Part shown: piece after piece, positions 25,986 through 64,000 of the stretch
Numbering within the stretch: position 1 is the stretch's first letter
How the letters are laid out: each line of letters starts with the position of its first letter
Source: Cynocephalus volans
Taxonomy: Eukaryota > Chordata > Mammalia > Dermoptera > Cynocephalidae
NCBI RefSeq assembly: GCF_027409185.1
Contig: NC_084461.1
Coordinates: forward strand, 136,351,501 to 136,415,500
Reading direction: 5' to 3'
DNA length: 64,000 bases
Notes under the pieces: model-generated
Databases searched by the model: none
What the model was told of the DNA's origin: nothing
What the model saw: only the letters and a program-made list of their open reading frames with translations
Position numbers and translations under genes: made by a program

Positions 25986-26173
25986 TCTGAGCCTTTCCTC
26001 TTAAAGAAATAAAATAAAACAAACCTGAGTTTGGGAATAAGACAAACTAGGCTCACACTGCAGGTAGGGGCTCTGCCGTGTATACTTGTGAAACCTTGAG
26101 CAAGTCACTTAACCCTCTGAATCCATTTCATCATGATAAAGTAAGTCATAGTTGTTAAGGTTACTTTACTGGC

Positions 26174-26415
26174 ACTTACGGTGGCAGTGTGATGAAACAG
26201 TTAAAAGCAGAGACTCTGGTATCATGCTGTCTGGGTTTGAATCCTGGCTCTAACAATTATTGGCCCTGTGATCTCAAGCAAGTTATTTAACCTCTCTGTG
26301 CCTCAGTTTTTCCATCTGTAAATAGGTATGTTGATAGTACCTATCTCATGGGGATGTTGAGAGGATTCAATTAATATATGTAATTACTACACATAATAAA
26401 TGTTCAGAAGTGAAC
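26174..26415 (+). mobile_element. Nearly full-length MIR
   Basis: GCAGAGACTCTGGTATCATG, CTGGGTTTGAATCCTGGCTC, CCTCTCTGTGCCTCAGTTTT and ACACATAATAAATGTTCAG. The best preserved MIR in the window. Confidence 0.8.
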
Positions 26416-27124
26416 ATTATCTCTTATTATGTGGTAGGCACTGTTCTAAGCACTTTACACAGACTATTTAATCCTATAAATAACTTTATAATACAATTGT
26501 TGTTATGAGATTGATTTTACAGATAAAACTGAATTTAAGTAAGTCACTTGCTCATGGTCATTGGGCTGGAAAATGAGGGAACTGAGATTCCTTTTTGAGC
26601 TGGTCTTTGTTCCTAACTTCTACACAATACTGGAGCCATAAACTGGGGTGCCATTGCCTGGTCTCACAGAGCAATTTTGAGTATTACAAAGAAAACTGTA
26701 TTATGTGGTGTTTGGTATTCAAACTCTTCCACACGTTAGTTTCCTCTTTTAACTACTGGTGATCGATGAGCAGTAGATGATTCTATAGTTCTATGCACAG
26801 CAGAAATTGGCCCCTTAAGACAAAACAAAAGTAGCAATTTGAGGGTACCGATGGATGCTCCGCAAACATCTGCAATGCTGACCTGACTCAATCACAACCA
26901 GAGTTGGGACAAGTCCATCCAACACAGCCATGACTCACTACAACAGAGCAACTGCCTCACTTCTTTTCTCAGAGGACTTTGCAGCTACATTGTAGAGAAT
27001 GCTCAGACAGTGGCACCAGTGTGAGCTCCTACGGGACAGGAGTCACACATTCTGCATTTTGTTGCCCCAGCACTTAACCCAGTGTCTGGGAGACACTCGG
27101 TAAATGTACAGAACCCCAGTGAGA

Positions 27125-27310
27125 TTCTGGCATAACAAAGAGAGCCCCAGGCCAGGGATCAGAAGACCCGGGTTCAGATCCCAGCTGAGCTCCTACCAAC
27201 TATGTGACCTCAAGGGAATTGCTTCCTCTTATGAGGCTTCAATGTTCCTAGCTGTGAAATGAGGGGTTTCAACCATATGCACTCTAGAGTCCCTTCCAGC
27301 TCTATATTCT
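27125..27310 (+). mobile_element. MIR-type SINE
   Basis: CAGAAGACCCGGGTTCAGAT, ACCAACTATGTGACCTCAAG and TAGAGTCCCTTCCAGCTCTA. Confidence 0.65.
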
Positions 27311-27479
27311 CTGCTGGTAGCAATCCCTTTTCTTTCTGGTTTTCTCTTTCTTTTTTCCCTGCCTCTCTCTGTCTTCCTTTTTTAATTTTTCAATCAGCCA
27401 GCAACAATTTCCTACCATGTGCCACACCCTATGCCAGAAGCTAGGAACTCAATGGTGAGCAAGATAAATACAGAAAAAG

Positions 27480-29886
27480 GTACTGAAGTGTTTGATTTAC
27501 AAAATGCTATAAATACATAAGAATATTCAATTCTTATTTTGAAACTTTTGCTTCAACATACAAGCTAATTATGTAGTTTTTATAACTCTCAGTGACATGC
27601 ATGGGAGAGGTAAAGGAAGATCCAGTTGCACTAAACACTTAAGAGAAGTCCTTTGATTCTGACATGAACAGCTACAATTATGTAGACAATTCAGTTTAAA
27701 CAGGTTTGGCTGAAATTACCTAGGTCATTGCAACAGTTATCCAGGTGAGATTGGCTGGTAGAAACTCGGTGACAAACTATCTCCATTCCAACTTACAAAA
27801 ATGCTTTAAAAATTAAGCATATTGGTGCATTCACAGTCAAGTTGGGAAAATGACTTCTACTTTAGAACTAGCTTAAGAGCACAGTAATGGCTAGCTAGTG
27901 TGTACAGAGACAGATGTGGAGATGACAAGTAGAAACAGATGATGGTTTCATTCAATCTGCAGTTTCTGTACCTGTCCCTTACAAAAGTAGACCAGTCAGA
28001 AACTTAAATGCCTAGAAAGTTCAACTTTGGTTTGTAAGAGTGAAGTGATCACTGTAACCATCCTTTGCTTGTAACTCAAAGGACAAGTGAGTTGAGAGAA
28101 TATTTAGATTTTTTTTTCTAATTTTCCTGAAGAGTGAATTGGGGAAGTAATAGTTAGACATAAAGAGGCTTTGAGATTTGGCCAAAAGATATAACAAAAA
28201 GCAAGAAGAATGGGGCCTCAAGTGAAACAGGGAGAAAAGAGTGGACTGGTACTTGAGGAACATCAGGATTTGGTCAGTCAGTCACACTAGTGGGCAAGTT
28301 ATCAAAATTCTCATATTCGCCAGAAGCCTTAATGTAAACTAAGAGATTTGTTATTTTTACAACTTCCTCATTCCTCAAATGCCTCATTTAGAGGGACATC
28401 ATGCTATGTTGTTAAGACGTAATAAAATATTTTAATCTTTGACATTTGTGAAATTTCACAATTACTGAGTGCCCACTGTGGGCACAATTTTATTCTAGGT
28501 TTTCCAACCTGAATTCAGAACACATCTAGAAATACAGAAAAAAATCTATTTCTCAAACGGTAACATCAATAGCAACTACCTATAAAATATCTCTCCCTCA
28601 AATAGGTCTTTAGTTAAAAGACAAGCACAAAAGAGAGGATGCCCATCCAGCAGAAGAAACCCACAAGATCTTGTTTCCTGATTATAAGAACTGGAAAATT
28701 CACATTCGTGCATTAGCACTGATTTCAGATTCATGGTAATGCCACCTATGCATTATTACAATTTCACATTTTAGAGGCCTGTCAACCTGGATACCAATGC
28801 TTTAAAAAAAAAATAAACTATCAAAAGAAAATATAAGTTGTCTTTAACACATTTCTAAGGTAATATATAAAGGAAAACAAGAATTAGTTCATGGAAGTTT
28901 CTACTTCTTTCAGATCAAATTAATAAAGTCTCTTTTAATCACAGCATTTAAAGATATCAAAAGCAGCATTCACCCCAGCAATAACTGAACATTTTACCTA
29001 TCAAGGTGTTAAATGAATTGGAAAGGGGAGTGGCACGTATTAGTAATTAGTTATAAATTTTAGACACCAGAAAATTAAGAAAAATAGTGCCAAAATTATA
29101 GGTATCATCAAGGAACTACATTGTGTACCCACCTCAAATGGAATAATGAAGCACATACCTTCCAAAACACATCACCATAATCCAATAGGTTTCAAAGTGA
29201 TCCGTGAATTTACCTAGCCACCTGTCAATGAATGTTTATGTGGTTATTTCTCTATCTCCACAGAATCAAGGAACTTTAATTATTTTTCATTACATTCTAT
29301 GTCGAGGGTAAGCAATCGTTACTCAGATTTGGTCCTTTCATCATTTCACTAGTGGTCCCCAACTCCATTAAAAAAAACATTTGGATGGGTGGGAAAAGCT
29401 CATGGGGGAGATGTGGAGGAAAAAAGAGATGGTGAGTCACATCCACCTTCTGTGAGGCCTAATCTAAATCTAGCCAAATTCAGAGCTGAAATCTGGATAA
29501 GCACATAACAAGAGGCACTGCTGTCTCCCCTGTATCTACACCCCACTTGATAGAAAAGCCTTAGAGATGTTTGTAGATTAAAGAGTAAAAGCTGCCAAAC
29601 TACTTTTGCACAAAAGGCTTAACAGGTAACGTGTCCAGTTTCTAAACTTTGCTCAAGGAGCAAGGGTGTTCACACCCAGCAACTGAGCCTGTGGCAACAA
29701 TTCAGAACTGGGGACACCAGCTTTATTTACAAGGCAACTGTTTTTCTGAGATTTCAGAATTATTCAAGTTGGGAAGGGTGACATTTTTGTCTCTAAAAAG
29801 AAATATTTGAAACTTTCTGGTCATATTAAAACAGGATATAAGCACAGTAACACTTTAGTGCTGTTGGTATAGCTTTTTTGTTCACA
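27480..29886. other. AT-rich, repeat-poor stretch beyond the FAM114A2 3' end
   Basis: No transposable element or open frame of note in about 2.4 kb. If polyadenylation is distal, part of this could be an extended 3'UTR; otherwise unique intergenic sequence. Confidence 0.4.
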
Positions 29887-29896
29887 TTTATTTATT
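29887..29896 (-). terminator. Candidate distal poly(A) signal, AATAAATAAA
   Basis: Two overlapping AATAAA hexamers on the gene strand, about 1.3 kb after the FAM114A2 stop. A plausible main polyadenylation signal; unverified. Confidence 0.35.
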
Positions 29897-31049
29897 TTCC
29901 TCTTGCTTACAAATTGTCCCTTACCCCAAGTTAGAAGATTACATAGAAAGAGTCTCGATATCAATCTATGCTATAGCTTCCCTTTGCTATTTTTTTGGTG
30001 TGAGAAAGACACTGGGGCTCATGTTTAGAAAAAGTAAATGAAAGGATCAACTGACACGATTGTTACATTTTATTTTAAAGGTTTTAGAAGATGAGGGGCA
30101 GAGCTCGCAAAAGTTACCTGAATCATTAAATACCACAAAGTTGGAGAACTTTTTAAAAAAGAGTGGATACCAAAATAGCTTTTAGGAAGATGATACCTTA
30201 ATAGTCTCTTAAATTGTTGAAGAGAGCAAGAGAAGGCTTGAGATCTGGAGCATAAGAGTTATATTTTAAAACATGCTAAAGAATACATTGAAACAAAAAG
30301 AATGAGGAAAAAACATATTGTGTCTTAAAGGTTAAATCCTATTATAAATGAACACCATTTCTATGTTACAGTCCACTTCAACAATATTGAAGTGGAACAA
30401 ACAAAACCCCCATTACTAAAAGAGCTTGAACATTCCTTTGGAGTTGACTGCTAAAAAATTTACCCTGCACATGGGGTACACATGAAAAAACATCATGGAG
30501 AGACTCAGAACATCTGCAGACATAAAACTGTCTTTCTACATTGCACTTATTGGTCTTGAACCCAGTTGAAGAAGGCTCAGATACAACGTGAAGCTTGTCA
30601 TCCTGGTGTGGGGGAGCAATTTGAAGCCAAAGGGCACTTTGTCATAGCTAATTTATGTGGCTACAAGTGTAATATTCTGCTCAATTCCAAGTATCTACTG
30701 AGAATTAAAGAGCAGATAAAACTTCCTAACCATTTCCAAGAATTCATTTGATAAAGGGTAATCATCACAGAGTTTATATAGGCTTAGTTTTCTTAAAGCC
30801 ACAGATTTCATTCTAGAAAGGAGAAAGTACATGGCATTAATAGACCAAGCATGCTGTGAATTCTAGAATACTAAACTAAGTTCTTTTTCTCTTGCTTAAC
30901 AACCAATTATATCCAAGACAGAACTGTTAATATTTTACAACATGTCAAAGAAAGACATAATAAAGCCAACATTTTTGCCTAAGTGTCACACTAACCTTTA
31001 TCTAGAGCTATTATTCTTGGACTTTCTACAAAAGTTTCTTTTCAAATAA

Positions 31050-31055
31050 TTTATT
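31050..31055 (-). terminator. Candidate proximal poly(A) signal, AATAAA
   Basis: A perfect hexamer on the gene strand 153 bases after the stop codon. It would give a very short 3'UTR. An alternative to the distal signal. Confidence 0.3.
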
Positions 31056-31207
31056 ATTTATAACAACTGGGAAAAAGTGTGAGGACCTGGTAAAGGTAAC
31101 AAACTTCCTTTTTAAAACTTCTCTCATGCCTAACTTTTTATATACTAAAATAATCCTTCTTCTTTTCTGCAGAAGTACCCAGGGAAAAAGTGACATTTCT
31201 CTGTTCT

Positions 31208-58174
<26,967 letters not shown>

Positions 58175-58214
58175 TTATTTATATATCCTTTTTTTGTATA
58201 AATTATTTGTTATA

Positions 58215-59480
58215 ACTTTTTATTCTGACACTATCGTAAATTCACATACAGGTATAAGAAATACTAGAGAGATCCCCATACACCTTCACGCAGTTTTCCT
58301 CCAATGGTAACAACTTGCATAACAATAGTACAATATCATAACCAGGAAACTGACATTGACACAATCCATTGATTTTATTCAGATTTCACCAGTTTTACAT
58401 GTACTCATTTATGTGTATTTAGTTCTATAAAATTTTATTTTATGTGACCATCACCACAGTCAAGATACAAAACAGACTCAATCACAAGGATCCTTTGTGC
58501 TATCCTTTTTAGTAACAGCCACTTCCCACACTCCTTCCAACCCACAGCAACTACTGATCTCTCCGATGGAGATATGTTCTCCATCTCCGTAATTTTGTTA
58601 TTTCAAGATGTTACATAAATGGAATCATACAATGTGTTAGCTTTTGAGATTGACTTTTTTCACCCAGTGTAAGTCGCTCAAGATTCATTTACATTTGTGT
58701 ATCCATAGTTCCTTCCTTTTTTACTTCTGAGTAGTATTCCAAGGTATGAATGTAATACAATTTTACTACATATCCACTGAAGGATATCTGGGTTGTTCCC
58801 AGTTTGGGACTATTATGAATAAAACAGCCAAGAAAGTTCACATACAAGCTTTTTCAGGAACGTAAGATTTCATTTCTCTGTGATAAGTGACTAAGAGTGC
58901 AATTGCTGGGTCATATAAGTGCATCTTTAGTTTTATAACATATAACATATTGCCATACTCTTTGTCCAGAGTAGCTATACCACTTTAAATTCCCACCAGC
59001 AATGTATGAGCAGTCAAGTTTCTTTGCATTCTTGCCAGCATTTGGTGTTGTCACTATTTTTTATTTGAGCCATTCCTACAGGTGTGTGGTAGCATCTCAT
59101 TATGGCTTTAAGTTGTATTTCTCTAATAGCTAATGATGTTGAATGTCTTTTCATGTGCTTATTTGCCATCTGTATACCTTCTTCAGCAAAATATCTATTT
59201 GTATCTTTTGCTCATTTTCTAATTATATTTTTTTAACTGTTAAGTTTTGAGAACTCTTTATACATTTTAGATTCAGGTCCTCTGTCAGATATGTGGTTTG
59301 CAAATATTTTATCCCAGTATGTAGCTTATTTTTTCATTATCTTCATAAAGTCTTTCACAGAGCAAAAGATTTTAATTTTGATGAGATCTAACTTATCAAT
59401 TTTTCCTTTTATTGATTGTCCTTTAAAAATCTTAATTATTAACCATTCCTACCTCAATTTTACCAGGGAGATTATGAAAT
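58215..59480 (-). mobile_element. Antisense old L1 fragment in FAM114A2 intron 1
   Basis: Typical reverse-strand L1M signatures in order: ACCATCACCACAGTCAAGAT, AGTAGTATTCCAAGGTATG, CTGGGTTGTTCCCAGTTTG, TGCTGGGTCATATAAG, CCCACCAGCAATGTATGAG, TCTGTCAGATATGTGG and TTTGCAAATATTTTATCCCA. Confidence 0.8.
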
Positions 59481-59937
59481 TTAAGCCATTAAACAGGATT
59501 TATGTCAAATCATCTTTCGAATAGCAATGCTACCCAACGCAATTCCTTCCAGAAGTAGAGCTCTTTGGCAATTAAAGCCAAGATATATTGGAGTTGCTAA
59601 AAAGAATAGATACTAGTTACAAGGATATCACCTGGAGAGAAATGTATCTTACACATACAAACATTTATACACACAAAGACACACACACGTCTTAGGTATG
59701 TATAAATACATACATTATACTGATATATACTAAGTGCAAAATGAAACCCAATCCATGCCATTAAAACATTTCTAGATGAAATGAGAGACTAGAAAAGAGA
59801 CACATTAACAACTAAGGCAGACTGAACACAGCAGTATAATTGAGGAACACACAAAATGTCAAAAGAACAGAAAAGAAGTCGCCCATTAGAATCAGGGAAT
59901 ATGATTCATGAACAAAATACCTAAAATAAGCCTAGAG

Positions 59938-60283
59938 CAGTGATCACAAACTGGGAATCTGAGTGCCAAATCCAGCCAACAGGTGTTTTTATTTGGCCTG
60001 CAGAGTGTTTAAACTTCTTTTTAATTAGGTGCTAACATTTAAAAATCATACTTCATATAAAAGTATGAAATCATACATATAAAAGTTCCAACTTCCCTTG
60101 TAAAATTGAAAGAAACATCTTGCAACACTGGGACCACATTCAACTTGGTAATAACCAGTTCATGCCAAATAGCTGCTGGGCAGTGCTCTCCAGTTCCCCA
60201 CAATGCCCACCCAAATCCACTTCACTCATTTATGTTGCCTGATTAGCCCCTGTGGGCATTTGAGTTTGCAACACTTGCCTTAA
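59938..60283. mobile_element. Possible small DNA-transposon fossil in intron 1
   Basis: GAGTGCCAAATCCAGCCAAC, TTGGCCTGCAGAGTGTTTAA and GGGCATTTGAGTTTGCAACA recall small MER-type DNA elements. Not assigned further. Confidence 0.3.
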
Positions 60284-61019
60284 AAGATGGTTAGGATTTT
60301 GACAGATGAAAATTCCAAAAAGAGAATTAAAGGCTATGGAAACAACACATGGGAGTGCTCAAAGGCCTGAGCTATGACAGTATGGGATGTAGACAGTTGC
60401 TAGAAGCAGGAAATATGGAAGAGAGAAGAACAATTAGGAGGCATAAGGCTAGAAAGGTAGATTAAGACAACATCATGGAGCCTAGATTATATGGGTATAT
60501 GGTGTACACACATTATACATTCTCAAAAACACAGAGAAAAAATGCAGATATAACTACCCACTGACATACAAACCAACTTTGTTAGAATGAATTCTTGCAA
60601 ACATTTTTTGAGTACTACCTACTACGTACCAAGCTGTGGAGATAAAGAACTAACATAAGACACATTTCTGCCCCACTAACGTCAAGATCCTATCCAAGGG
60701 AAAAGACTAAACAGTTCTTGCACAAAGTTCAATGTTTCATGTAGATGAAAAAACATGTATTTCCTTTCCTTATTCTCTCTCCAGGTTACAACACATTATC
60801 ATTATCATCATAAATATTACATATGTAACAATAAGAACTCCCATATTTGATCATATTTGATCCTTTTCCCTAGGGCTAGAGCAGGCCTCAGCCTTGGAGG
60901 AAGTCTGCAAGGCAAACTTGACGGCTGAATCTCCAGAAGTAGAAACACACTTGTCTAGCAGAATATAAGATAAACATAAAGTCTAGTTTAGCATGCATTT
61001 CTCTGAGTTCCCTCTTTTC

Positions 61020-61548
61020 CCATGGTTATTTGATATCTGGAACTTTGGTTATTGGGCAGGATGATATCATTTACATTAAGTATAGAGCTGTTTTCCAGAC
61101 AACCTGGAGATGCAAACTTGCTATGAGGCACATACTATCCAGACCCTGAGAAACTGAGGAAGACATCAATAAAGTTATGCTGATTCCACCCCAAAGCAAT
61201 CGAAATCCTACAGGACCCTAAGATAATGACAAGGATGCACCTGGTACCTTACAAGTCCCCCTCCAGCTTGCTTTTCACTCCCTCAACATCCTCCTTAAAA
61301 AAATCATCAGTTAGGAATGGGTAAAGGGTCACAAAAATCAACTACAATGTATTCTGAGAAGTTAAAATAAAACAAAAGAGGACAGAAAAAAAAAAAAACT
61401 CTCAGTTAGCTTGGGAATACGGGATGGTTTAGCCTACCATCTCCTCAGGCTTGAATAAAGCTGCCTTCCCTTTTCACCAACACTGGACTTTTGAGTCGTT
61501 TGTTTCTGTTTGGTGGCAGGCAGCTGGACTTGGGTTCAGTAACATATA
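61020..61548 (+). mobile_element. Possible ERV-type solo LTR with a small L1 tail inside
   Basis: The 3' part looks like an LTR R/U5 region: CTTGAATAAAGCTGCCTTCC (AATAAA signal) followed by TTTTGAGTCGTTTGTTTC and GGACTTGGGTTCAGTAACA, ending in CA. The 5' end is unclear. At 61315-61401 a short A-tailed piece (AATCAACTACAATGTATTCT) is flanked by TCAGTTAG, as if an L1 tail inserted. No retroviral gene is present. Confidence 0.4.
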
Positions 61549-62099
61549 TAGTATACTACACGTAGTGTGTGTGCATATATAACAAGTGTGTGTATATATA
61601 TTACATAAACTCACATAATTTTATAAAAGACTGGAAGGACATATTTCAAAATACTAAACAGTGGTAATCTCTAGTCTTTGATTTGTGCAATACAGGTTTA
61701 ATGAGCATCTAAAATGTGTCAGACAATTGAGTTAGGCCAGAAGAGTTGTGGAGGGTTGATAGTTTATACCATCATTACCATATTAACATTATTAGAATGG
61801 CTGTACCATCCCTGTTCTCAACAGATTCAGAATCTAGCAATAAAGGCAAAAAAAAAAGAAGAAGAAGAAGAAAAGAAAAAGAAACATGTAATAAATATCA
61901 AGTACATGGAATTGTACTATTTAACATTTTTGTAAGTTTTCCAGGTATTCTGTAGCAATTGTGTTACTTTTCATAATTGGAAAAGAAAGATTCCAATATC
62001 TGAAACATTAAAAGTAAAACCAAATGGCTGAGCCAAATTTTTAAGGAATAAAAACGCACACACATAAACGAGTATACCCTTCCTCCCACTTACCAGAAT

Positions 62100-62335
62100 G
62101 GAGAGCGGTATATAGTTCAGTAGCTAAAAGCACGGGCTCTGGAGTTACACTTTCTTCCACCCCTGTACTGCAGCGATTGTGGGGAAGCTAGTAGTCCACC
62201 TACCTGCGTCTCTGTTTCTTCATCTGTCCAAAGGGGCCACGGGTTCCTAAAAAGATTAAATGACGCGATGTGTGCGAGGGGTTCGGAACAGTGACTAGCA
62301 TATAACCGCTCACAGATCAACAGCTGCTATTAGTA
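62100..62335 (+). mobile_element. MIR-type SINE at the edge of the CpG island
   Basis: CAGTAGCTAAAAGCACGGGC, TCTCTGTTTCTTCATCTGTC and ATTAAATGACGCGATGTGTG, keeping several CpGs. Confidence 0.65.
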
Positions 62336-62704
62336 TTCGTGCTGATGGTGGTGGTTTATATCCTAACTATCGGTATTAATACAGCTGTCTCTAGATGGGC
62401 AAACGAGCGCTCCCACTTCCTCCCACATCCAAGAACAGTTCCCGAATGGGAGGTCTGGTGTAAACATGCATTCCTAAGTTCCACTGACGCTGACAACGAC
62501 GAGTATTCCTTAACAAACGGAGCGTTTCAACAACCAAAGCGCTTTCACAGTCCTCGCACCCTGCCGTTGGGTGTCGGCCGTCCCCCCTCAGACCGCCGCC
62601 TACCCCTCCCCAGAGGCCTCGGCCGCAGGGGTCCGGCCCTGGGACCTCGCACCTCGCCTGCCTTGTCCCAAGAAGCCCCGCACCTAGCCGCCCACTCTCC
62701 TCAC

Positions 62705-62796
62705 CACAGCCTCCGCCGCCAACTGGCTGCTCCTACTGCCCCGGAAGTGCTACTTCAGCGCGGAGGCGGGCTCGTCTGTCCGAGAACACTTCCGGG
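62705..62796 (-). other. FAM114A2: Probable non-coding exon 1 of FAM114A2
   Basis: Minus-strand GC-rich sequence ending in GCTGTG followed by the good donor GTGAGG (62704-62699). It sits in the CpG-rich block upstream of exon 2, with no ATG-led coding frame needed. The 5' end is set by the ETS-type ACTTCCGG site and is approximate. The intron to exon 2 would be about 4.55 kb. Confidence 0.5.
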
Positions 62797-62875
62797 TCAA
62801 ACAGCACTCCTCGAGCCGGAAAAGGCTCGCCACGGGTCCGGTGATGAGACCTCTATTGGAGTCGCTGCGAGAAAG
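62797..62875 (+). other. MFAP3: Probable non-coding exon 1 of MFAP3 (head-to-head neighbour)
   Basis: Plus-strand sequence from the shared promoter that ends GAGAAAG followed by the donor GTACTG (62876). In other mammals MFAP3, a membrane glycoprotein linked to elastin microfibrils, is the divergent neighbour of FAM114A2. This sets the expectation; its coding exons would lie beyond 64 kb. The start position is approximate, and the assignment rests on conserved gene order plus the splice donor. Confidence 0.45.
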
Positions 62876-62984
62876 GTACTGAGGGGTAGCCAGGCGTGGG
62901 TCGGGGTCGGACGTGAAAGGGGCTAGGTTGTTCGCCATCCCTATGAAGCCTGCCCTGGGTGGAGGAATTCGGTCGTTGAACCTT

Positions 62985-63480
62985 CACTGAGCACAAATAT
63001 CTGCCAGGCACTACCCTGAGCGCCGTGGACTCACCGGTAAACGAGCAGACAAGGGCCCTGCTCTCAAGTAGCTGACAGTCTAGTGGACGAAGCAGACTAT
63101 AAACAAGTAAGCAAACCGGATTATCTAAGGTAGTATTAAGTGCTGTAAAGAAATTTAGACAGGATAGTGGGACGGGACGGAGTGAGTGGATAATAAGCCT
63201 TATGAAGATTTGGAGTAGAGCATTACTGGCAAAGGGAATAGCAAGTGCCAAGGCCATCCAGTGGGAACAACTTAGCAAGGTCAAAGGGGAAAAAAGCCAC
63301 CGTGGCTGGAGCAAAAAGGGCAAAATGAGAATGGAGGGAGATGAGGCCAGGCTCTTAGGCTCCAAATCATGTAAGGCATAAGAGCCAGGATAAGAAGTTT
63401 AACTTTTATTAGGAACTCAGTGGAAAATGATTGAAGGTTTCTAAGCAGAAGAGTAACATGCTCTAATTTATGACTTTAAG
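62985..63480 (+). mobile_element. L2-like ancient LINE fragment downstream of the promoter
   Basis: CTGCCAGGCACTACCCTGAG, GGAGGGAGATGAGGCCAGGC and AAGCAGAAGAGTAACATGCT. It would lie in MFAP3 intron 1. An antisense MIR follows at about 63560-63680. Confidence 0.45.
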
Positions 63481-64000
63481 ATTACTCCTGACCCTTCATC
63501 AGAAAGATGCATCTGATCTTCATTTGCCATTGGGAGTGGGAGTGCGTGAAACCCAGACTGACAGAGCCAGAAAGGGATTAAGACAACCTTATTGTATGGA
63601 TATGAAAAATTGAATCCCAGAGAGGTAAAGGGACTTGGCCTTCTAAGAACACCCAGGTCTTCCAACTCCATTTAATGCCTTCAGAATTATCATAATGTCC
63701 AGATGTAATAATTGTCACTTCCTAAAACCCTTCAGATATTTCCCTTTGCTTTTGATGGTGGTTCTGTAAACTTAGATGCATCAGTATCACCTGGGAGCTT
63801 GCTAAAAATGCCTATTCCAAAAAAATATTGTGTAAGTATAAAATAGATAATTTCCTGATTTTCCGTTGTAATGGAAAATACATAGAATGTGAGGCTTACG
63901 TATGGAGTCTTGGTAAGCCACTTAACGGTTTCTTTATATTCTTATCTTTGAAATGCTGCTGATAATAATTATAGCAGCAGTTCTAAAACCTTTTGGTCTT

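Larger units (their letters stand above)
29887..31207 (-). other. FAM114A2: Probable FAM114A2 3'UTR (extent uncertain)
   Basis: Sequence after the stop codon with no recognisable transposable element, AT-rich, as in many mammalian 3'UTRs. Several AATAAA hexamers occur on the minus strand: 31055-31050 (short UTR of about 170 nt), 30074-30069, and an overlapping pair at 29896-29887 (UTR of about 1.3 kb). The true end cannot be decided from sequence alone. Confidence 0.4.
62520..62945. promoter_or_regulatory. CpG-rich bidirectional promoter (FAM114A2 / MFAP3)
   Basis: The only dense run of CpG dinucleotides in the window, between two diverging first exons. There is no TATA box. Three ETS/GABPA-like core sites are visible: CCGGAAG at 62741-62747, ACTTCCGGG at 62788-62796 and CCGGAAA at 62816-62822. 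This arrangement is typical of housekeeping divergent promoters. Confidence 0.75.

Noticed and set aside
62339-62926. 195-codon plus-strand open frame over the CpG island
   Set aside because: It crosses a MIR edge, the promoter and a splice donor. Arg/Pro-rich translation is typical of GC-rich non-coding DNA.
62853-63365. 170-codon minus-strand open frame
   Set aside because: It is antisense to an L2-like repeat and the presumed MFAP3 intron, with no family resemblance.

Overview
This window is mammalian nuclear DNA. It has a split gene with consensus GT-AG introns, LINE-1 and L2 fragments, MIR elements, MaLR LTRs, DNA-transposon fossils and many tRNA-derived SINEs. The SINEs, one of them a dimer and one with a long clean poly(A) tail, most resemble the ERE families of odd-toed ungulates (horse, rhinoceros, tapir). 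That species inference rests on SINE and L1 tail style remembered from those families, not on a search.

Layout. Positions 1 to about 29.9 kb show no convincing gene: this is repeat-rich intergenic DNA with six MaLR LTRs (all minus), scattered MIR and L2 pieces, a 52-bp inverted repeat at 12.0/12.6 kb and a 430-bp pyrimidine-rich tract at 17.6-18.0 kb. From about 29.9 to 62.8 kb lies FAM114A2 on the minus strand. I reconstructed 13 coding exons (58132 down to 31208). All are joined by GT-AG junctions, phases agree throughout, and they give an uninterrupted 505-codon frame. A non-coding first exon sits in a CpG-rich promoter at about 62.7 kb. Head-to-head, a short plus-strand exon ending at 62875 is the likely first exon of MFAP3, FAM114A2's neighbour in other mammals; the rest of MFAP3 would lie beyond the window.

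The most unusual structure is inside FAM114A2. A ~500-bp block carrying exon 5 is present twice in inverted orientation, at 53320-54096 (working exon) and 55743-56247 (pseudo-exon in intron 4, acceptor AG lost). One transcript therefore contains an exon and a near-complete complement of it 1.6 kb away. This could form a long RNA hairpin affecting splicing, circular RNA formation or A-to-I editing of coding sequence. A 5'-truncated L1 with a matching target duplication later landed in only one arm. Other notable items are a decayed hAT-Charlie transposon with a perfect 8-bp target duplication (48314-49789), a nested L1/SINE stack ending about 25 bases from the exon 12 splice donor, and a Tigger-like element nested in an L1 fragment nested in an L2.
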